A stretch of 64,000 nucleotides of DNA from assembly GCF_009867135.1 (NCBI RefSeq), contig NZ_CP047226.1:1674001-1738000 (forward strand). Reading direction: 5' to 3'. Within the stretch, counting starts at the first letter, position 1. Each line of letters starts with the position of its first letter. A program made the position numbers and the translations under genes. Shown here piece after piece: positions 26,688 to 38,371 of the stretch. Under the pieces are notes generated by a model, which searched no databases, was not told where the DNA came from, and saw only the letters and a program-made list of their open reading frames with translations. The stretch comes from Moraxella osloensis. Its GTDB lineage: Bacteria; Pseudomonadota; Gammaproteobacteria; Pseudomonadales; Moraxellaceae.

Positions 26688-29534
26688 ATGAGTAATTCAG
26701 CTTTAACCAGTCAATACCAACCCCAAGTTATCGAGCCTGCCCAACAACAAAAATGGGAACAACATAATCGCTATCAAGTAAACAACGCGGCATCTGATAA
26801 GCCATCCCGTTATTTGCTGTCTATGTTTCCCTACCCCAGTGGCAAGCTGCATATGGGGCACGTGCGTAACTACACGATTAGTGATGTGTTGAGCCGTTAC
26901 TATCGGTTAAAAGGTTATGAAGTGTTGCAACCAATGGGCTGGGATGCGTTTGGTATGCCTGCAGAAAATGCGGCGATTGCCAACGCTGTCGCCCCTGCTG
27001 CGTGGACGTTTTCAAACATTGATAACATGCGCGCGCAGCTCAAATCATTAGGACTATCGATTGACTGGTCACGTGAATTTGCCACTTGTACGCCAGAGTA
27101 TTACAAGTGGGAACAATGGCTATTTGTACAACTGTTCAAAAAAGGTTTGGTATACAAAAAACTCTCAACGGTGAATTGGGACCCGGTTGATAATACCGTG
27201 CTTGCCAATGAGCAAGTGGTGGATGGTCGCGGTTGGCGCTCAGGTGCGCTCATTGAAAAACGCGAAATCCCCATGTACTACTTTAACATCACCGCTTATG
27301 CAGAAGAGCTGTTAAATGATTTGGATAAGCTAGAAGGTCATTGGCCACAGCAAGTGATTACCATGCAGCGCAACTGGATTGGTCGCTCTGAAGGCATGGA
27401 AATTCATTTTCCCTATACCTTAAATGGTGAACAAAAAACCCTAGACGTGTTCACTACCCGCCCAGATACCTTAATGGGCGTGACTTATGTATCGGTGGCG
27501 GCTGAGCATCCACTAGCAAAACACGCTGCCGCGACCAATCCTGCCTTACAAAGCTTTATTGAAGCCTGCAAAAAAGGCTCAGTTGCCGAAGCAGACTTAG
27601 CCAAAGCTGAAAAAATGGGTATGGACACGGGTCTGACTGTCACCCATCCGTTAACCGGTGAGCAAGTGCCAGTTTGGGTCGCTAATTACGTCTTAATGAG
27701 CTACGGTTCTGGCGCTGTCATGGCAGTCCCTGCGCATGATGAACGCGACTTTGAATTTGCCAATAAATACCAGTTGCCACAAAAAAGGGTAATCATTCCC
27801 AAAAACGTTTTATCCGCATTACAAACATTAGAAAAGCTAGCTAATGCTAATGGTGGAAAAATAAATTTGGATTACATCTTAAATACTGCCGATGAAACAG
27901 AACAAAGTTTCATGGATAGATTTTTAGAAGAATTCAATAAAAATAACGCATTATTGGCTATCTTAGATGATGCTAATCATACATCTTATCAAGCTTTGTT
28001 TCTTGCATTAGAAGCTATTAGATTGAAATGGAATGCTCAGTTTTCCAAATCTGACGAAAATATTTTAATCAACTCTAATCAATTTGATAATTTAAACTTT
28101 GAACAATCTTTTAATGCCATCCTAAAAGAACTAGAGCCAAAAGGCTTGGGTAAAAAAACCATCAATTATCGGCTACGCGATTGGGGGGTATCTCGCCAAC
28201 GTTATTGGGGTTGCCCAATTCCGGTTATCAACTGTGCCGACTGCGGTACAGTACCTGTTCCTGAAAGTCAGCTGCCTGTGGTATTACCCTTAGATGTAGT
28301 GCCCGATGGACGTGGCAATCCCCTCAACAATCTTGCTTCATTTACCGATGTCAACTGTCCATGTTGCGGCAAGCCTGCCAAACGTGAAACCGATACCTTT
28401 GATACTTTTGTAGAATCAAGCTGGTATTACGCGCGTTTTGCCTCACCCAATTATACCGAGGGGATGATTAATAAAGTCTCGGCCGATAAATGGCTACCTG
28501 TGGATCAATATGTAGGTGGTGTTGAGCACGCCGTGTTACACTTACTATATGCGCGTTTTTTCCACAAGCTAATGCGTGATGAAGGCTTGGTGCAGGGTGA
28601 TGAACCTTTTGCTAATTTACTCACCCAAGGCATGGTCTTGGCGGGTACTTATCTTCGCGAAAATGCCGATGGTAGCAAATCCTATTACTTTCCAGAAGAA
28701 GTTGATATCCGCTACAACGATAAAGGTCAGCCTATCGAAGCGACCTTAAAAGCCGATGGTCAGCCTGTCAAAATTGGCAAAATCGAAAAAATGTCGAAGT
28801 CAAAAAACAATGGTGTCGATCCACAAGCGACTATTGATCAATACGGCGCAGATACGGTTCGACTTTACACCATGTTTACCGCGCCTGTCGACCAGACGCT
28901 TGAATGGATTGACGATGGACTAAAAGGTCCGTATAACTTTTTGAAAAAAGTCTGGCGTTATACCATCGAGCATGCCGAAACCTTGGCACAACAATCTTTA
29001 ACCGCAGCAACGCTATCGGTGAGTGACGCCCAGTCGCTGAGTAAAGCCGCTAAAAGTCTACGCCGTAAAACACATGATACTATCGGCAAATTAGATGACG
29101 CCTTTGGCAAAAACTTGGCACTCAATACGCCTGTGTCATTTTTAATGGAATTGTCGAACGAACTCACCGCGTTTGACATTCATTCAGACAGAGATTTGGC
29201 GGTAGCCAATGAAGCACTTATAACATTATTGACCTTGCTCACCATGTACGCGCCGCACATGGCAGAAGTCTTACTTGAGGAGTTAGGGATTGATGTGATG
29301 ACGCTAACCTATCCCACCGTTGATACTTCAGCCTTGGTACAAGACACTATTACCATGGTGGTGCAAGTCAATGGCAAAATCCGTGGTCAAATGGATGTGG
29401 CGCCAAACAGTGACAGCGATTGGTTAAAAGCCGAAGCGAAACAACTCGACAGCGTCGCTAAATTCATCACCGGCGATATCGTCAAAGAAATCGTGGTGCC
29501 CAATAAACTGGTCAATATTGTGGTAAAAGCCTAA
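26688..29534 (+). CDS. leuS: Leucyl-tRNA synthetase
   Basis: LeuRS charges tRNA-Leu and edits mischarged amino acids. From ATG at 26688 the protein is 948 residues; the open extension to 26634 is rejected because conserved sequence begins near [16 protein letters not shown]. The HIGH motif reads [15 protein letters not shown], the KMSKS motif reads [14 protein letters not shown], and the editing domain has [14 protein letters not shown]. Between about residues 372 and 458 lies an AT-rich, Asn-rich segment much longer than the roughly 20 residues found in E. coli. It accounts for most of the extra length. A terminator follows; lptE and holA are next. Confidence 0.95.
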   Translation: MSNSALTSQYQPQVIEPAQQQKWEQHNRYQVNNAASDKPSRYLLSMFPYPSGKLHMGHVRNYTISDVLSRYYRLKGYEVLQPMGWDAFGMPAENAAIANAVAPAAWTFSNIDNMRAQLKSLGLSIDWSREFATCTPEYYKWEQWLFVQLFKKGLVYKKLSTVNWDPVDNTVLANEQVVDGRGWRSGALIEKREIPMYYFNITAYAEELLNDLDKLEGHWPQQVITMQRNWIGRSEGMEIHFPYTLNGEQKTLDVFTTRPDTLMGVTYVSVAAEHPLAKHAAATNPALQSFIEACKKGSVAEADLAKAEKMGMDTGLTVTHPLTGEQVPVWVANYVLMSYGSGAVMAVPAHDERDFEFANKYQLPQKRVIIPKNVLSALQTLEKLANANGGKINLDYILNTADETEQSFMDRFLEEFNKNNALLAILDDANHTSYQALFLALEAIRLKWNAQFSKSDENILINSNQFDNLNFEQSFNAILKELEPKGLGKKTINYRLRDWGVSRQRYWGCPIPVINCADCGTVPVPESQLPVVLPLDVVPDGRGNPLNNLASFTDVNCPCCGKPAKRETDTFDTFVESSWYYARFASPNYTEGMINKVSADKWLPVDQYVGGVEHAVLHLLYARFFHKLMRDEGLVQGDEPFANLLTQGMVLAGTYLRENADGSKSYYFPEEVDIRYNDKGQPIEATLKADGQPVKIGKIEKMSKSKNNGVDPQATIDQYGADTVRLYTMFTAPVDQTLEWIDDGLKGPYNFLKKVWRYTIEHAETLAQQSLTAATLSVSDAQSLSKAAKSLRRKTHDTIGKLDDAFGKNLALNTPVSFLMELSNELTAFDIHSDRDLAVANEALITLLTLLTMYAPHMAEVLLEELGIDVMTLTYPTVDTSALVQDTITMVVQVNGKIRGQMDVAPNSDSDWLKAEAKQLDSVAKFITGDIVKEIVVPNKLVNIVVKA

Positions 29535-29542
29535 TTGATTAT

Positions 29543-29572
29543 AAGGGCTTATTGGCAACCTAAGCCCTTTTT
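29543..29572 (+). terminator. Terminator after leuS
   Basis: AAGGGCTTA (29543-29551) pairs with TAAGCCCTT (29561-29569) and runs into a T tract. lptE-holA therefore likely have a promoter of their own. Confidence 0.82.
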
Positions 29573-29637
29573 GACCTTGAAGCTTTATAATGAAGTGTTA
29601 TGACAAGCAATACCGACAATCATAGACAGGTAACTGT

Positions 29638-30204
29638 ATGAATAAGCCATTACTTCGTATCCTCCTAAGCAGTGTGTTACTGACGCAGCTACCTGCCTGT
29701 GGTTTTCATCTGCGCGGTTATGACGCGCCCATGTCGCAGCATATCCCGACAACTGAGCTGATTTTTAACAACACGCCAGAAGCCTATGCGGTTAAAAATT
29801 CGTTAAAAAAACAACTCGACCAGCTGAGCATCAATACCCAAGATAGGGTGATTGATAACAAGGCAACCAACCAATCAAATGCCACCTTGCCTGCCAGTAT
29901 TGAAGTCAAAAACATTCGCCTGCAAAACTACCAGCTACGCGGTATTTTGACCGAAATTCGCATGGTGCTAAGCGCAGAGGTGAGCTATCGCGCCATTGAA
30001 AATGGTCAACCCCGCACGCTGACCAATACGATTCAAGTACAGCGCAGCTATCAGTATGACCAAGGCGTGGTAGCCACTGACAATCCCCAAGCAGAGCAAA
30101 TTAAAGTATGGTTGTATGACAACCTGGCGCAGCGTATTGCTGACCAATATGTCGCACTGAGCCTTCCTAAAATCACCAAAGTGCCGACCGCCACTACCCC
30201 CTAA
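29638..30204 (+). CDS. lptE: LPS-assembly lipoprotein LptE
   Basis: LptE plugs the LptD barrel and guides lipopolysaccharide (lipooligosaccharide in Moraxella) to the cell surface. The 188-residue protein has a lipoprotein signal ending LPAC at Cys21, followed at once by the family block GFHLRGY. Later strands (VKNIRLQNYQLRGILTEIRM and VSYRAI) fit the LptE fold. The leuS-lptE-holA order is conserved in gammaproteobacteria and supports the call, since LptE sequences diverge strongly. holA begins 20 bases after its stop, so the two are co-transcribed. Confidence 0.9.
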   Translation: MNKPLLRILLSSVLLTQLPACGFHLRGYDAPMSQHIPTTELIFNNTPEAYAVKNSLKKQLDQLSINTQDRVIDNKATNQSNATLPASIEVKNIRLQNYQLRGILTEIRMVLSAEVSYRAIENGQPRTLTNTIQVQRSYQYDQGVVATDNPQAEQIKVWLYDNLAQRIADQYVALSLPKITKVPTATTP

Positions 30205-30223
30205 CCTAATTGATAACACGCTG

Positions 30224-31243
30224 ATGCAGTACAATTTTTTAAATGCCTTTCAACATCTCAAAAATAGGCAAGACCCCGCCACTGGTATGTGGCTAATGCA
30301 TGGCGATGAAGAGTTGTTGTCACAGTGGCTAATTGAAAAAATGTCACCCAATTGGCGGCAACATAATATGGCAATTTCGCGCATGGATATTACCAGCGCC
30401 AAATCATGGCAAGCGGTTTTGGCAGAGCTCAACAGTCTGTCACTGTTTGACGACCACAAAGCCATTATCGTTCACGGTAATCATAAACCCGATAAAGAGG
30501 CGTTAGCAGAATTAGCGCAATTTGCGACGAGCAATCCGAGTAATTGCTTAGTCATTATCAGTGATAAATACGATAAAAAAAGCCAAAGCAGTGCGTTTTT
30601 TTTACTTTGTGATAAATTTGGTCACGTCATTGAATGCCATCTTTATCAAGAGCAGCAACGCGAACAACTGTTACAGCAACACGCCCAAGATTTTGGGCTC
30701 GAACTCACCAAACCCGCTTGGCAAATACTAATGGCACAAACTCAGCATAATTTGCTAGTGGCTTACCAAAGTCTGTGGCGGCTCTCCTATCTTTATGCTA
30801 CAACAGATGCGAATCCTCCTACCCGTTTGGTGACCGTCGATGAGTCTCAGCTGTTTGATGGGTTGGTGAGTCAATCTATGTTTACCACCTTTGATTTGTC
30901 GGATGCCATGTTGGCAGGTGATACTGCACAGGTGGCAAAAATCTTACAGCAACTCAGAGCCAGCGAAGAACCAGAGAGTCTGGTGTTATGGATGATAGCC
31001 AAAGACATGCGCAATATTTTAAACTTGCAATCAGGGGCAAGCTATCAAAGCCTCGGCATTTGGCAAAGCAAGCAACAGCTGCATAGTAAAGCCCTGCATC
31101 GTCATTCCCATGACGCTACCCGAAACTGGTCGGATGCACTGTACCAAGCCGACCAAGCCATCAAAGGTCTGGTGCAACAACCGGCTTGGGAGCTACTCTA
31201 CCAACTCGCTTTTCGCCTAGCGGGTCAACCGCTATTTCACTAG
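30224..31243 (+). CDS. holA: DNA polymerase III subunit delta
   Basis: HolA is the clamp-loader subunit that opens the sliding clamp. The 339-residue protein begins QYNFLNAFQHLKN, and LMHGDEELLSQWLIEKM lies where HolA proteins have their degenerate nucleotide-binding segment. FDDHKAIIVHG and NPSNCLVIISDKYDKKSQ are also typical. The C-terminal collar domain ends WELLYQLAFRLAGQPL. The position after leuS and lptE is the standard one. The stop codon is inside a 12-bp triplication that copies the gene tail. Confidence 0.92.
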   Translation: MQYNFLNAFQHLKNRQDPATGMWLMHGDEELLSQWLIEKMSPNWRQHNMAISRMDITSAKSWQAVLAELNSLSLFDDHKAIIVHGNHKPDKEALAELAQFATSNPSNCLVIISDKYDKKSQSSAFFLLCDKFGHVIECHLYQEQQREQLLQQHAQDFGLELTKPAWQILMAQTQHNLLVAYQSLWRLSYLYATTDANPPTRLVTVDESQLFDGLVSQSMFTTFDLSDAMLAGDTAQVAKILQQLRASEEPESLVLWMIAKDMRNILNLQSGASYQSLGIWQSKQQLHSKALHRHSHDATRNWSDALYQADQAIKGLVQQPAWELLYQLAFRLAGQPLFH

Positions 31244-31277
31244 TTGCTTTCAAAGTTACTTTAAAAGTTGCTTTTAA
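31242..31277. repeat. 12-bp triplication at the holA stop
   Basis: AGTTGCTTTCAA, AGTTACTTTAAA and AGTTGCTTTTAA lie end to end, the first one overlapping the TAG stop of holA (31241-31243). Confidence 0.78.
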
Positions 31278-31548
31278 AAATGCCCCGAAACCTTTGCAGC
31301 CTTTCAAACAATACGCCCCTCAAACCACCATACAATCCACCGCCCCCAAATTTTTAATGCATTTTTCTTACTCATAACATTCATTTTATAATCCAGTAAG
31401 ATTATGTGGTTAAAATTAAAAATCCTTGCGACTTACCTATTTTTATTGCAATTTATTCTCATTTAGCTTTTAATGCTCAGTGTTAAAAACTTTATTTGTT
31501 TACTTTTAATTTTTTTCAATTGTTTATCCTTTGATAAGGCTTGGCACG
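31278..31548. other. AT-rich leader of macAB, no gene seen
   Basis: With the repeats at its left edge this makes a gap of about 300 bp before macA. It has no credible coding frame and becomes very AT-rich from 31370 on. A promoter for macAB is likely here, but I cannot place it. Confidence 0.45.
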
Positions 31549-32859
31549 ATGACCGCTACCCAAAAAAAATGGCTCAAATGGGCAATCTTAAGTTTGATCG
31601 TTATTTCGCTGGCAGCGTTAGCTTATTGGTACTTTAAACCCAAACCCCAAAAACCCAATTACATCACTGCCAATGTCGAACGTAGCGATATTGAAAACAG
31701 TGTCATGTCCACGGGCAAAATTGAAGGCATTAAACAAGTGGATGTGGGCGCTCAGGTGTCAGGGGAAGTGACAAAATTGTATGTTGAAGTGGGTGATACA
31801 GTCAAAAAAGGCGATGTTATTGCTCAAATTGACCCAGTTACCCTGCAAAATACCTTAACCACGCAGCAGGCTACCTTACAGCAAAGCAAAGCAAATTTAG
31901 AAAGTACCAAGTCCGCGTATCAGACCAAACAAGCCGCGCTTGCCACAGCGCGAGCCGACTTGAAAGGTAAAATAGCAACCTTGCAACAATCGCAAACAGA
32001 ATACAATCGCCTAAAATCCTTGCTTGCCATGAATGCCATCTCCAAACAAGAGCTGGAGCAAGCGGGTACCGCTGTCAAAACAGCGCAAGCCAATGTAGAC
32101 AGTGCCAAAGAAGCGATTGCGACTGCCCAAGCAAATATTGCCTCATCGCAAGCCGATATTGTTAGTGCACAACAAACCATAAAAAAATCGCAAACGGACG
32201 TCAATACGGCTGAAAAAAATCTTGGATATAGCCAAATTGTTGCCCCAATGTCAGGCACGGTGATTTCTATCACCACCAAACAAGGGCAAACAGTAAACGC
32301 CAATCAATCAGCCCCCACCATTGTGACATTGGCAGATTTGAGCAGTGTGCGCGTGAAAGCCAAAATATCAGAAGCCGATGTCGTTAACCTAAAAGTAGGG
32401 TTGCCTGTTTATTTCAATATCATTGGACGCCCAGATAAGAAATACCAAGCCACACTGTCGACCATTGGACCTGCGCCCGATGGCACTACCGCCAGTGATT
32501 CATCAACGTCAACGGATTCAGCGATTTATTACATTGGTTATTTTACTGTCCCCAATCCCGATGGCGCGCTACGTATCAACATGACAGCGCAAGTCTATAT
32601 TGTTGAAAATAAAGTCAGTAATGTGCTTAGCGTACCCGCTGCGGCAATCAAAACCGACCCAAAAATAGGCAGTTATGTTGAAGTCGTACAAGCCGACGGT
32701 ACTACCAAAAAACAAGCGGTCAAAACAGGTGTCACCAATCGTATTACCACCCAAATTCTTAGCGGCGTCAACCAAGGGGATAAGGTGGTTGTGGGTCAAG
32801 CAACGGCAAGTAAATCAAGTTCATCGTCTAAAAATAATGGTCGTCCACCGATGATGTAA
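31549..32859 (+). CDS. macA: Macrolide/export ABC system adaptor MacA
   Basis: MacA is the periplasmic adaptor that links the MacB ATPase to an outer-membrane TolC-type channel. The 436-residue protein starts at ATG 31549 (AAGG ten bases upstream). It has one N-terminal span (AILSLIVISLAALAYWYF), a lipoyl half VDVGAQVSGEVTKLYVEVGD, and a coiled-coil hairpin of about 130 Gln/Ala-rich residues. The second lipoyl half is APMSGTVISITTKQGQTV. A Ser-rich tail ends the protein. macB follows after 96 bp. Exported substrates in relatives include macrolides, enterotoxin and haem precursors; here unknown. Confidence 0.9.
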   Translation: MTATQKKWLKWAILSLIVISLAALAYWYFKPKPQKPNYITANVERSDIENSVMSTGKIEGIKQVDVGAQVSGEVTKLYVEVGDTVKKGDVIAQIDPVTLQNTLTTQQATLQQSKANLESTKSAYQTKQAALATARADLKGKIATLQQSQTEYNRLKSLLAMNAISKQELEQAGTAVKTAQANVDSAKEAIATAQANIASSQADIVSAQQTIKKSQTDVNTAEKNLGYSQIVAPMSGTVISITTKQGQTVNANQSAPTIVTLADLSSVRVKAKISEADVVNLKVGLPVYFNIIGRPDKKYQATLSTIGPAPDGTTASDSSTSTDSAIYYIGYFTVPNPDGALRINMTAQVYIVENKVSNVLSVPAAAIKTDPKIGSYVEVVQADGTTKKQAVKTGVTNRITTQILSGVNQGDKVVVGQATASKSSSSSKNNGRPPMM

Positions 32860-32867
32860 TCATCGGT
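32847..32867 (+). other. Hairpin over the macA stop codon
   Basis: ACCGATGAT (32847-32855) pairs with ATCATCGGT (32859-32867) around a three-base loop that holds the first bases of the TAA stop. No T tract follows, so it is not a standard terminator. It may affect macA-macB translation or mRNA stability. Confidence 0.55.
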
Positions 32868-32902
32868 AGATGATAACCCCAGATTGTAAACGTTGATTGT
32901 AA

Positions 32903-32938
32903 CCTATGACGCATGCTAACCCTATGACGCATGCTAAC
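32903..32938. repeat. 18-bp perfect tandem duplication
   Basis: CCTATGACGCATGCTAAC occurs at 32903-32920 and again at 32921-32938, between macA and macB. Confidence 0.93.
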
Positions 32939-32955
32939 TGTGAGACACACGGCTG

Positions 32956-34938
32956 ATGATAACGCAAGACACCAAACAACCTATTATGGAAGTGAAGGAT
33001 TTAATCCGCGAATTCCCTGCAGGTGATGAAAAAATTCGGGTTTTACATGGGATTGACTTGACCATTTATGAAGGTGAAATGGTGGCAATTATCGGTCAAT
33101 CAGGCTCTGGTAAATCCACCTTAATGAATATCTTAGGCTGCTTAGATCAGGCGACTGCGGGCAGTTACCACATCTATGGCAAAGCGGTGGACAAACTCAC
33201 CGCAGACGAACTTGCCGAGCTTCGCCGTGAGCATTTTGGGTTTATTTTTCAGCGCTATCATTTACTCGGTGACATCAATGCCCAAGACAATGTCGCCGTC
33301 CCTGCCGTGTATGCAGGGATGCCGGTGCGGCAACGTGAAGCACGCGCCACCCAATTGTTAGACGACTTAGGGCTTGGGGCAAAAACCCAAAATCGCCCTA
33401 GCCAACTCTCCGGTGGTCAACAACAGCGTGTGTCTATTGCTCGTGCGTTAATGAATGGTGGCGATATTATCCTGGCTGATGAACCGACTGGGGCATTAGA
33501 TAGCCAATCGGGTAAAGACGTGATGGCAATTTTGAGAAATCTAAATAGCCAAGGTCATACCATCATTATGGTGACCCACGATCCTTCTATCGCTGCCCAA
33601 GCCGAACGCGTGATCGAAATCAAAGACGGACAGATTCTTAAAGATTATTATACCGACAATAGATTTGATAAAACCACTGAAGTTCAACACCTAAATTTTG
33701 CCAAAAAATCTGGTGTTACCGCTTTTTTGGACCGCTTATCTGAAGCCTTTAAGATGTCGGTTTTGGCGATGAAAGCCCATAAAATGCGGACATTGTTAAC
33801 CATGCTAGGTATTATTATTGGTATTGCCTCTGTGGTATCGGTAGTGGGTCTAGGACAAGGTTCTCAACAAAAAATTCTCAATGATATTAGTTCTTTAGGC
33901 ACCAATACTTTAACCATACGAGATGGCTATAAATTTGGTGACCCTCGCCGTAAATACCATGATGATAATTTAACAGATGCCGATGCCAATGCTGTCGCAG
34001 AACAGCCTTATGTGCAAAGCGTCAGTCCACAAGTCAGCAGCAATAGCGCCAGCGCCCGTTACCGTGAAACAGAAGCTTCTGTGAATGTCAGTGGCGTGGG
34101 CAAAGATTATTTAACAGTGAAAGGGGAAAAACTCGCGCTTGGGCAAACCTTTAATGACAATAGTATCACCTCGATGACCCAAGATGTGATTATTGACAAT
34201 AATGCAAAAACTGCCTTTTTTGCCAATGTCAGCGATCCCATTGGTGAAGTAATGTTGGTGGGTAGTGTGCCCGCTCGTGTCATCGGTGTGCTGCAGCCAT
34301 CTGAGCAAGCTTTTGGTCCAAGTTCAGACACCCCTACCCTGTATATGCCTTATACCACTGTGATGCATAGAATGGTTGGCACTAGTCATGTCGATAGTTT
34401 TATTGTGCTACTAAAAAATACTATCTCGTCTAGTGCTGCTGAGCAAGCCGTTTCTGATTTGATAGAGCAGCGACACGGCACCGATGACTTTCGTATTCAA
34501 AACTCTGATTCAATCCGTCAGACGATTGAATCCACCACAGGCACGATGACATTATTGGTATCATCGATAGCCATTATTTCTTTGATTGTGGGGGGTATTG
34601 GCGTCATGAATATCATGCTCGTCTCAGTCACCGAGCGTACCAGTGAAATTGGTGTGCGCATGGCAGTGGGCGCAAGGCAATCTGATATCATGCAGCAGTT
34701 TTTGATAGAAGCGATTTTGGTGTGTATCTTGGGCGGGATTTTAGGTATTAGCCTAGCGTTTGCTATCGGCGCTTTAATTAACAAATTTGCAGGGGGTAAT
34801 TTCCAAGTGGTGTATTCAACCACCTCCATTGTAGCGGCGGTGGTGTGCTCGACTCTCATTGGTGTGGTTTTTGGGTTTATTCCGGCGCGCAATGCCGCCA
34901 GACTTAATCCTGTTGATGCCTTATCGGGTGGTGAATAA
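32956..34938 (+). CDS. macB: MacB-type ABC transporter ATPase/permease
   Basis: MacB is a mechanotransmission ABC protein that works with MacA and TolC to expel periplasmic substrates. The 660-residue product joins an ATPase domain to a permease. The ATPase has Walker A IGQSGSGKSTLMNILGCLD, signature [16 protein letters not shown] and Walker B ILADEPTGALD. The permease has one span near residue 275 (TLLTMLGIIIGIASVVSVVG), a large periplasmic domain, and three C-terminal FtsX spans with ERTSEIGVRMAVGARQ. Length and domain order are those of MacB. The stop codon is followed by a 15-bp copy of the last five codons. Confidence 0.93.
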   Translation: MITQDTKQPIMEVKDLIREFPAGDEKIRVLHGIDLTIYEGEMVAIIGQSGSGKSTLMNILGCLDQATAGSYHIYGKAVDKLTADELAELRREHFGFIFQRYHLLGDINAQDNVAVPAVYAGMPVRQREARATQLLDDLGLGAKTQNRPSQLSGGQQQRVSIARALMNGGDIILADEPTGALDSQSGKDVMAILRNLNSQGHTIIMVTHDPSIAAQAERVIEIKDGQILKDYYTDNRFDKTTEVQHLNFAKKSGVTAFLDRLSEAFKMSVLAMKAHKMRTLLTMLGIIIGIASVVSVVGLGQGSQQKILNDISSLGTNTLTIRDGYKFGDPRRKYHDDNLTDADANAVAEQPYVQSVSPQVSSNSASARYRETEASVNVSGVGKDYLTVKGEKLALGQTFNDNSITSMTQDVIIDNNAKTAFFANVSDPIGEVMLVGSVPARVIGVLQPSEQAFGPSSDTPTLYMPYTTVMHRMVGTSHVDSFIVLLKNTISSSAAEQAVSDLIEQRHGTDDFRIQNSDSIRQTIESTTGTMTLLVSSIAIISLIVGGIGVMNIMLVSVTERTSEIGVRMAVGARQSDIMQQFLIEAILVCILGGILGISLAFAIGALINKFAGGNFQVVYSTTSIVAAVVCSTLIGVVFGFIPARNAARLNPVDALSGGE

Positions 34939-34953
34939 TCAGGTGGTGAATAA
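34924..34953. repeat. 15-bp duplication of the macB tail
   Basis: TCGGGTGGTGAATAA (34924-34938, Ser-Gly-Gly-Glu-stop) is followed by TCAGGTGGTGAATAA (34939-34953), one base different. The second copy is in frame and carries a second stop. Confidence 0.9.
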
Positions 34954-35128
34954 AAGTTTTATCACTTAGCTGATCAACACCTAATTAATCAATACCTAGC
35001 TAATCAAGATTTATTTAATTAAGGCTAGATAAGTTAAAGATTAAAGAGGTGAAAACGTATCATAAGTCGATGAATTTACCCCTCTATTTCGATGCAAATC
35101 TTTAGTTAAAAAAATTGTGCAAAAAGGC

Positions 35129-35156
35129 TTGCAAACCAAGATTTAATGCGTATAAT
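35129..35156 (+). promoter_or_regulatory. Sigma-70 promoter for tRNA-Lys
   Basis: TTGCAA (35129-35134) and TATAAT (35151-35156) are separated by 16 bp. The expected start of transcription is about 65 bases before the first tRNA. Confidence 0.75.
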
Positions 35157-35226
35157 ATGCACTCACTTAACGGCAATAGCCAAAATGAAAACGTGAAAAA
35201 TCGTTTTTTATTGCCTTAAATGTTTT

Positions 35227-35302
35227 GGATCGTTAGCTCAGTTGGTAGAGCAGTGGACTTTTAATCCATTGGTCCCGCGTTCGAGTCGCGGACGATCCAC
35301 CA
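35227..35302 (+). tRNA. tRNA-Lys (anticodon TTT), copy 1
   Basis: The 76-base cloverleaf begins GGATCGT and ends ACGATCC plus an encoded CCA. The D-arm is GCTCAGTTGGTAGAGC, the anticodon stem is GTGGA/TCCAT around CTTTTAA, and the T-loop is TTCGAGT. The TTT anticodon means Lys. A second, identical copy lies 95 bases downstream. Confidence 0.96.
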
Positions 35303-35397
35303 TATATTGCTTTGCAATTTTTTAATGCTTTAGCAAATCATAGATTTGCTCTTGCGAAGCTAAAAACGTCTCCCAGACGTTTTCTTAACGCTTCTCA
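35303..35397 (+). other. Spacer with hairpins between tRNA genes
   Basis: The spacer can form GCAAATC/GATTTGC and a perfect AAAACGTCT-CCC-AGACGTTTT hairpin. These may direct processing or attenuate the second tRNA. Confidence 0.5.
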
Positions 35398-35473
35398 GGA
35401 TCGTTAGCTCAGTTGGTAGAGCAGTGGACTTTTAATCCATTGGTCCCGCGTTCGAGTCGCGGACGATCCACCA
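35398..35473 (+). tRNA. tRNA-Lys (anticodon TTT), copy 2
   Basis: This copy is identical in sequence to the tRNA-Lys at 35227-35302, including the encoded CCA. It is followed by a strong terminator, so both tRNAs come from one transcript. Confidence 0.96.
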
Positions 35474-35478
35474 TATCC

Positions 35479-35510
35479 AAAGCCCTTATCAAATTGATAA
35501 GGGCTTTTTT
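35479..35510 (+). terminator. Terminator of the tRNA-Lys pair
   Basis: AAAGCCCTTATCAA pairs with TTGATAAGGGCTTT and leads into a T6 run. This is one of the strongest hairpins in the window. Confidence 0.93.
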
Positions 35511-35628
35511 ATACCCTTGATTTTGTAACGCTATGATTTAGGCTAGCAGTTTAGGTTAGAAAAATAAAAATCACCTAGTTGAACTTATCTTTGATTGTAT
35601 CAAATAGCTTGCCTAACGTTTAGCAAAG

Positions 35629-35660
35629 AAAAAAGCCAAACCATTAAAGGTTTGGCTTTT
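35629..35660 (-). terminator. Terminator of the glycine-zipper lipoprotein
   Basis: AAAAGCCAAACC and GGTTTGGCTTTT form a hairpin with a six-base loop; on the minus strand a T6 tract follows. A second inverted repeat, GACAGCATC/GATGCTGTC (35661-35685), lies between it and the gene. Confidence 0.85.
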
Positions 35661-35712
35661 GACAGCATCGATATCGGATGCTGTCGAGATAGGCTATGAC
35701 TTTTAGTATAGC

Positions 35713-35991
35713 TTATTTTTGGTATGGGTAGTTAGGTGATGTACTTAATACATAGCCTGTTGCCCCGCCCGCTGCTGCACCGATTGCCGCAGCTTTACCG
35801 ATGTCGTTACGGTTGCCATCTGATTTTGCCAGTGCACCTAATGCTGCACCCGCTACCGCGCCTTGCGTCGCCGCGCGAGAAGAGCCTTGGGTAGTGACGC
35901 GGTTGCCATAGGCATCAGTGGTTGCACACGCTGTCAATGCTGTTGAACCAACAAGTGTCGCAAGTACCGCAAGTGTTTTAAGTGATTTCAT
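35713..35991 (-). CDS. Glycine-zipper outer-membrane lipoprotein
   Basis: This 92-residue protein has a lipoprotein signal ending ALTAC at Cys22. The mature part has two Gly/Ala-rich stretches, GAVAGAALGALA and AAIGAAAGGATGYVL, typical of glycine-zipper lipoproteins (YMGG/SlyB/OsmB-like). These insert in or span the outer membrane, often in envelope stress. The start at 35991 has GGAGA seven bases upstream; an open extension of eight residues is rejected. It is a single gene with its own terminator. The exact role is unknown. Confidence 0.85.
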   Translation of the reverse strand: MKSLKTLAVLATLVGSTALTACATTDAYGNRVTTQGSSRAATQGAVAGAALGALAKSDGNRNDIGKAAAIGAAAGGATGYVLSTSPNYPYQK

Positions 35992-36194
35992 AGTTTTCTC
36001 CAGTAGGGTTTCCATTTGCTAAAATGTCAGGTGCTTTTAGCAACTTACGGAAGATATATTAGCGTAAATTTTTCACCCTATTGTTATAAATAAAGACTGA
36101 TTTATACGTGTTTTGTAAGTAACCTTGCTATAATTTGGGCAACAAATAGCTTACTCAAGGTTGCGTTAACTTTTTCTACAATACCGCACATATA

Positions 36195-38228
<2,034 letters not shown>

Positions 38229-38330
38229 TTAAAAAAGATAACGGATATTTTACAACAAAGTGATGGTTTACTTGGTCAATTTTTTCAGTCATCAGCTCAG
38301 TCAAAACAATAAAACTTTTAACCATAAAAA

Positions 38331-38353
38331 AAGGCACTCGCGAGGAGTACCTT
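38331..38353 (-). terminator. Terminator between zipA and ligA
   Basis: AAGG-C-ACTC and GAGT-A-CCTT pair with one mismatch around a five-base loop; on the minus strand T7 follows. Confidence 0.7.
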
Positions 38354-38371
38354 ATTTCATTTTAAGAAAAT

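Noticed and set aside
35227-35473. A tRNA-linked integration site for a prophage or island.
   Set aside because: Both copies are whole tRNA genes with promoter and terminator, and no integrase or phage gene is near.
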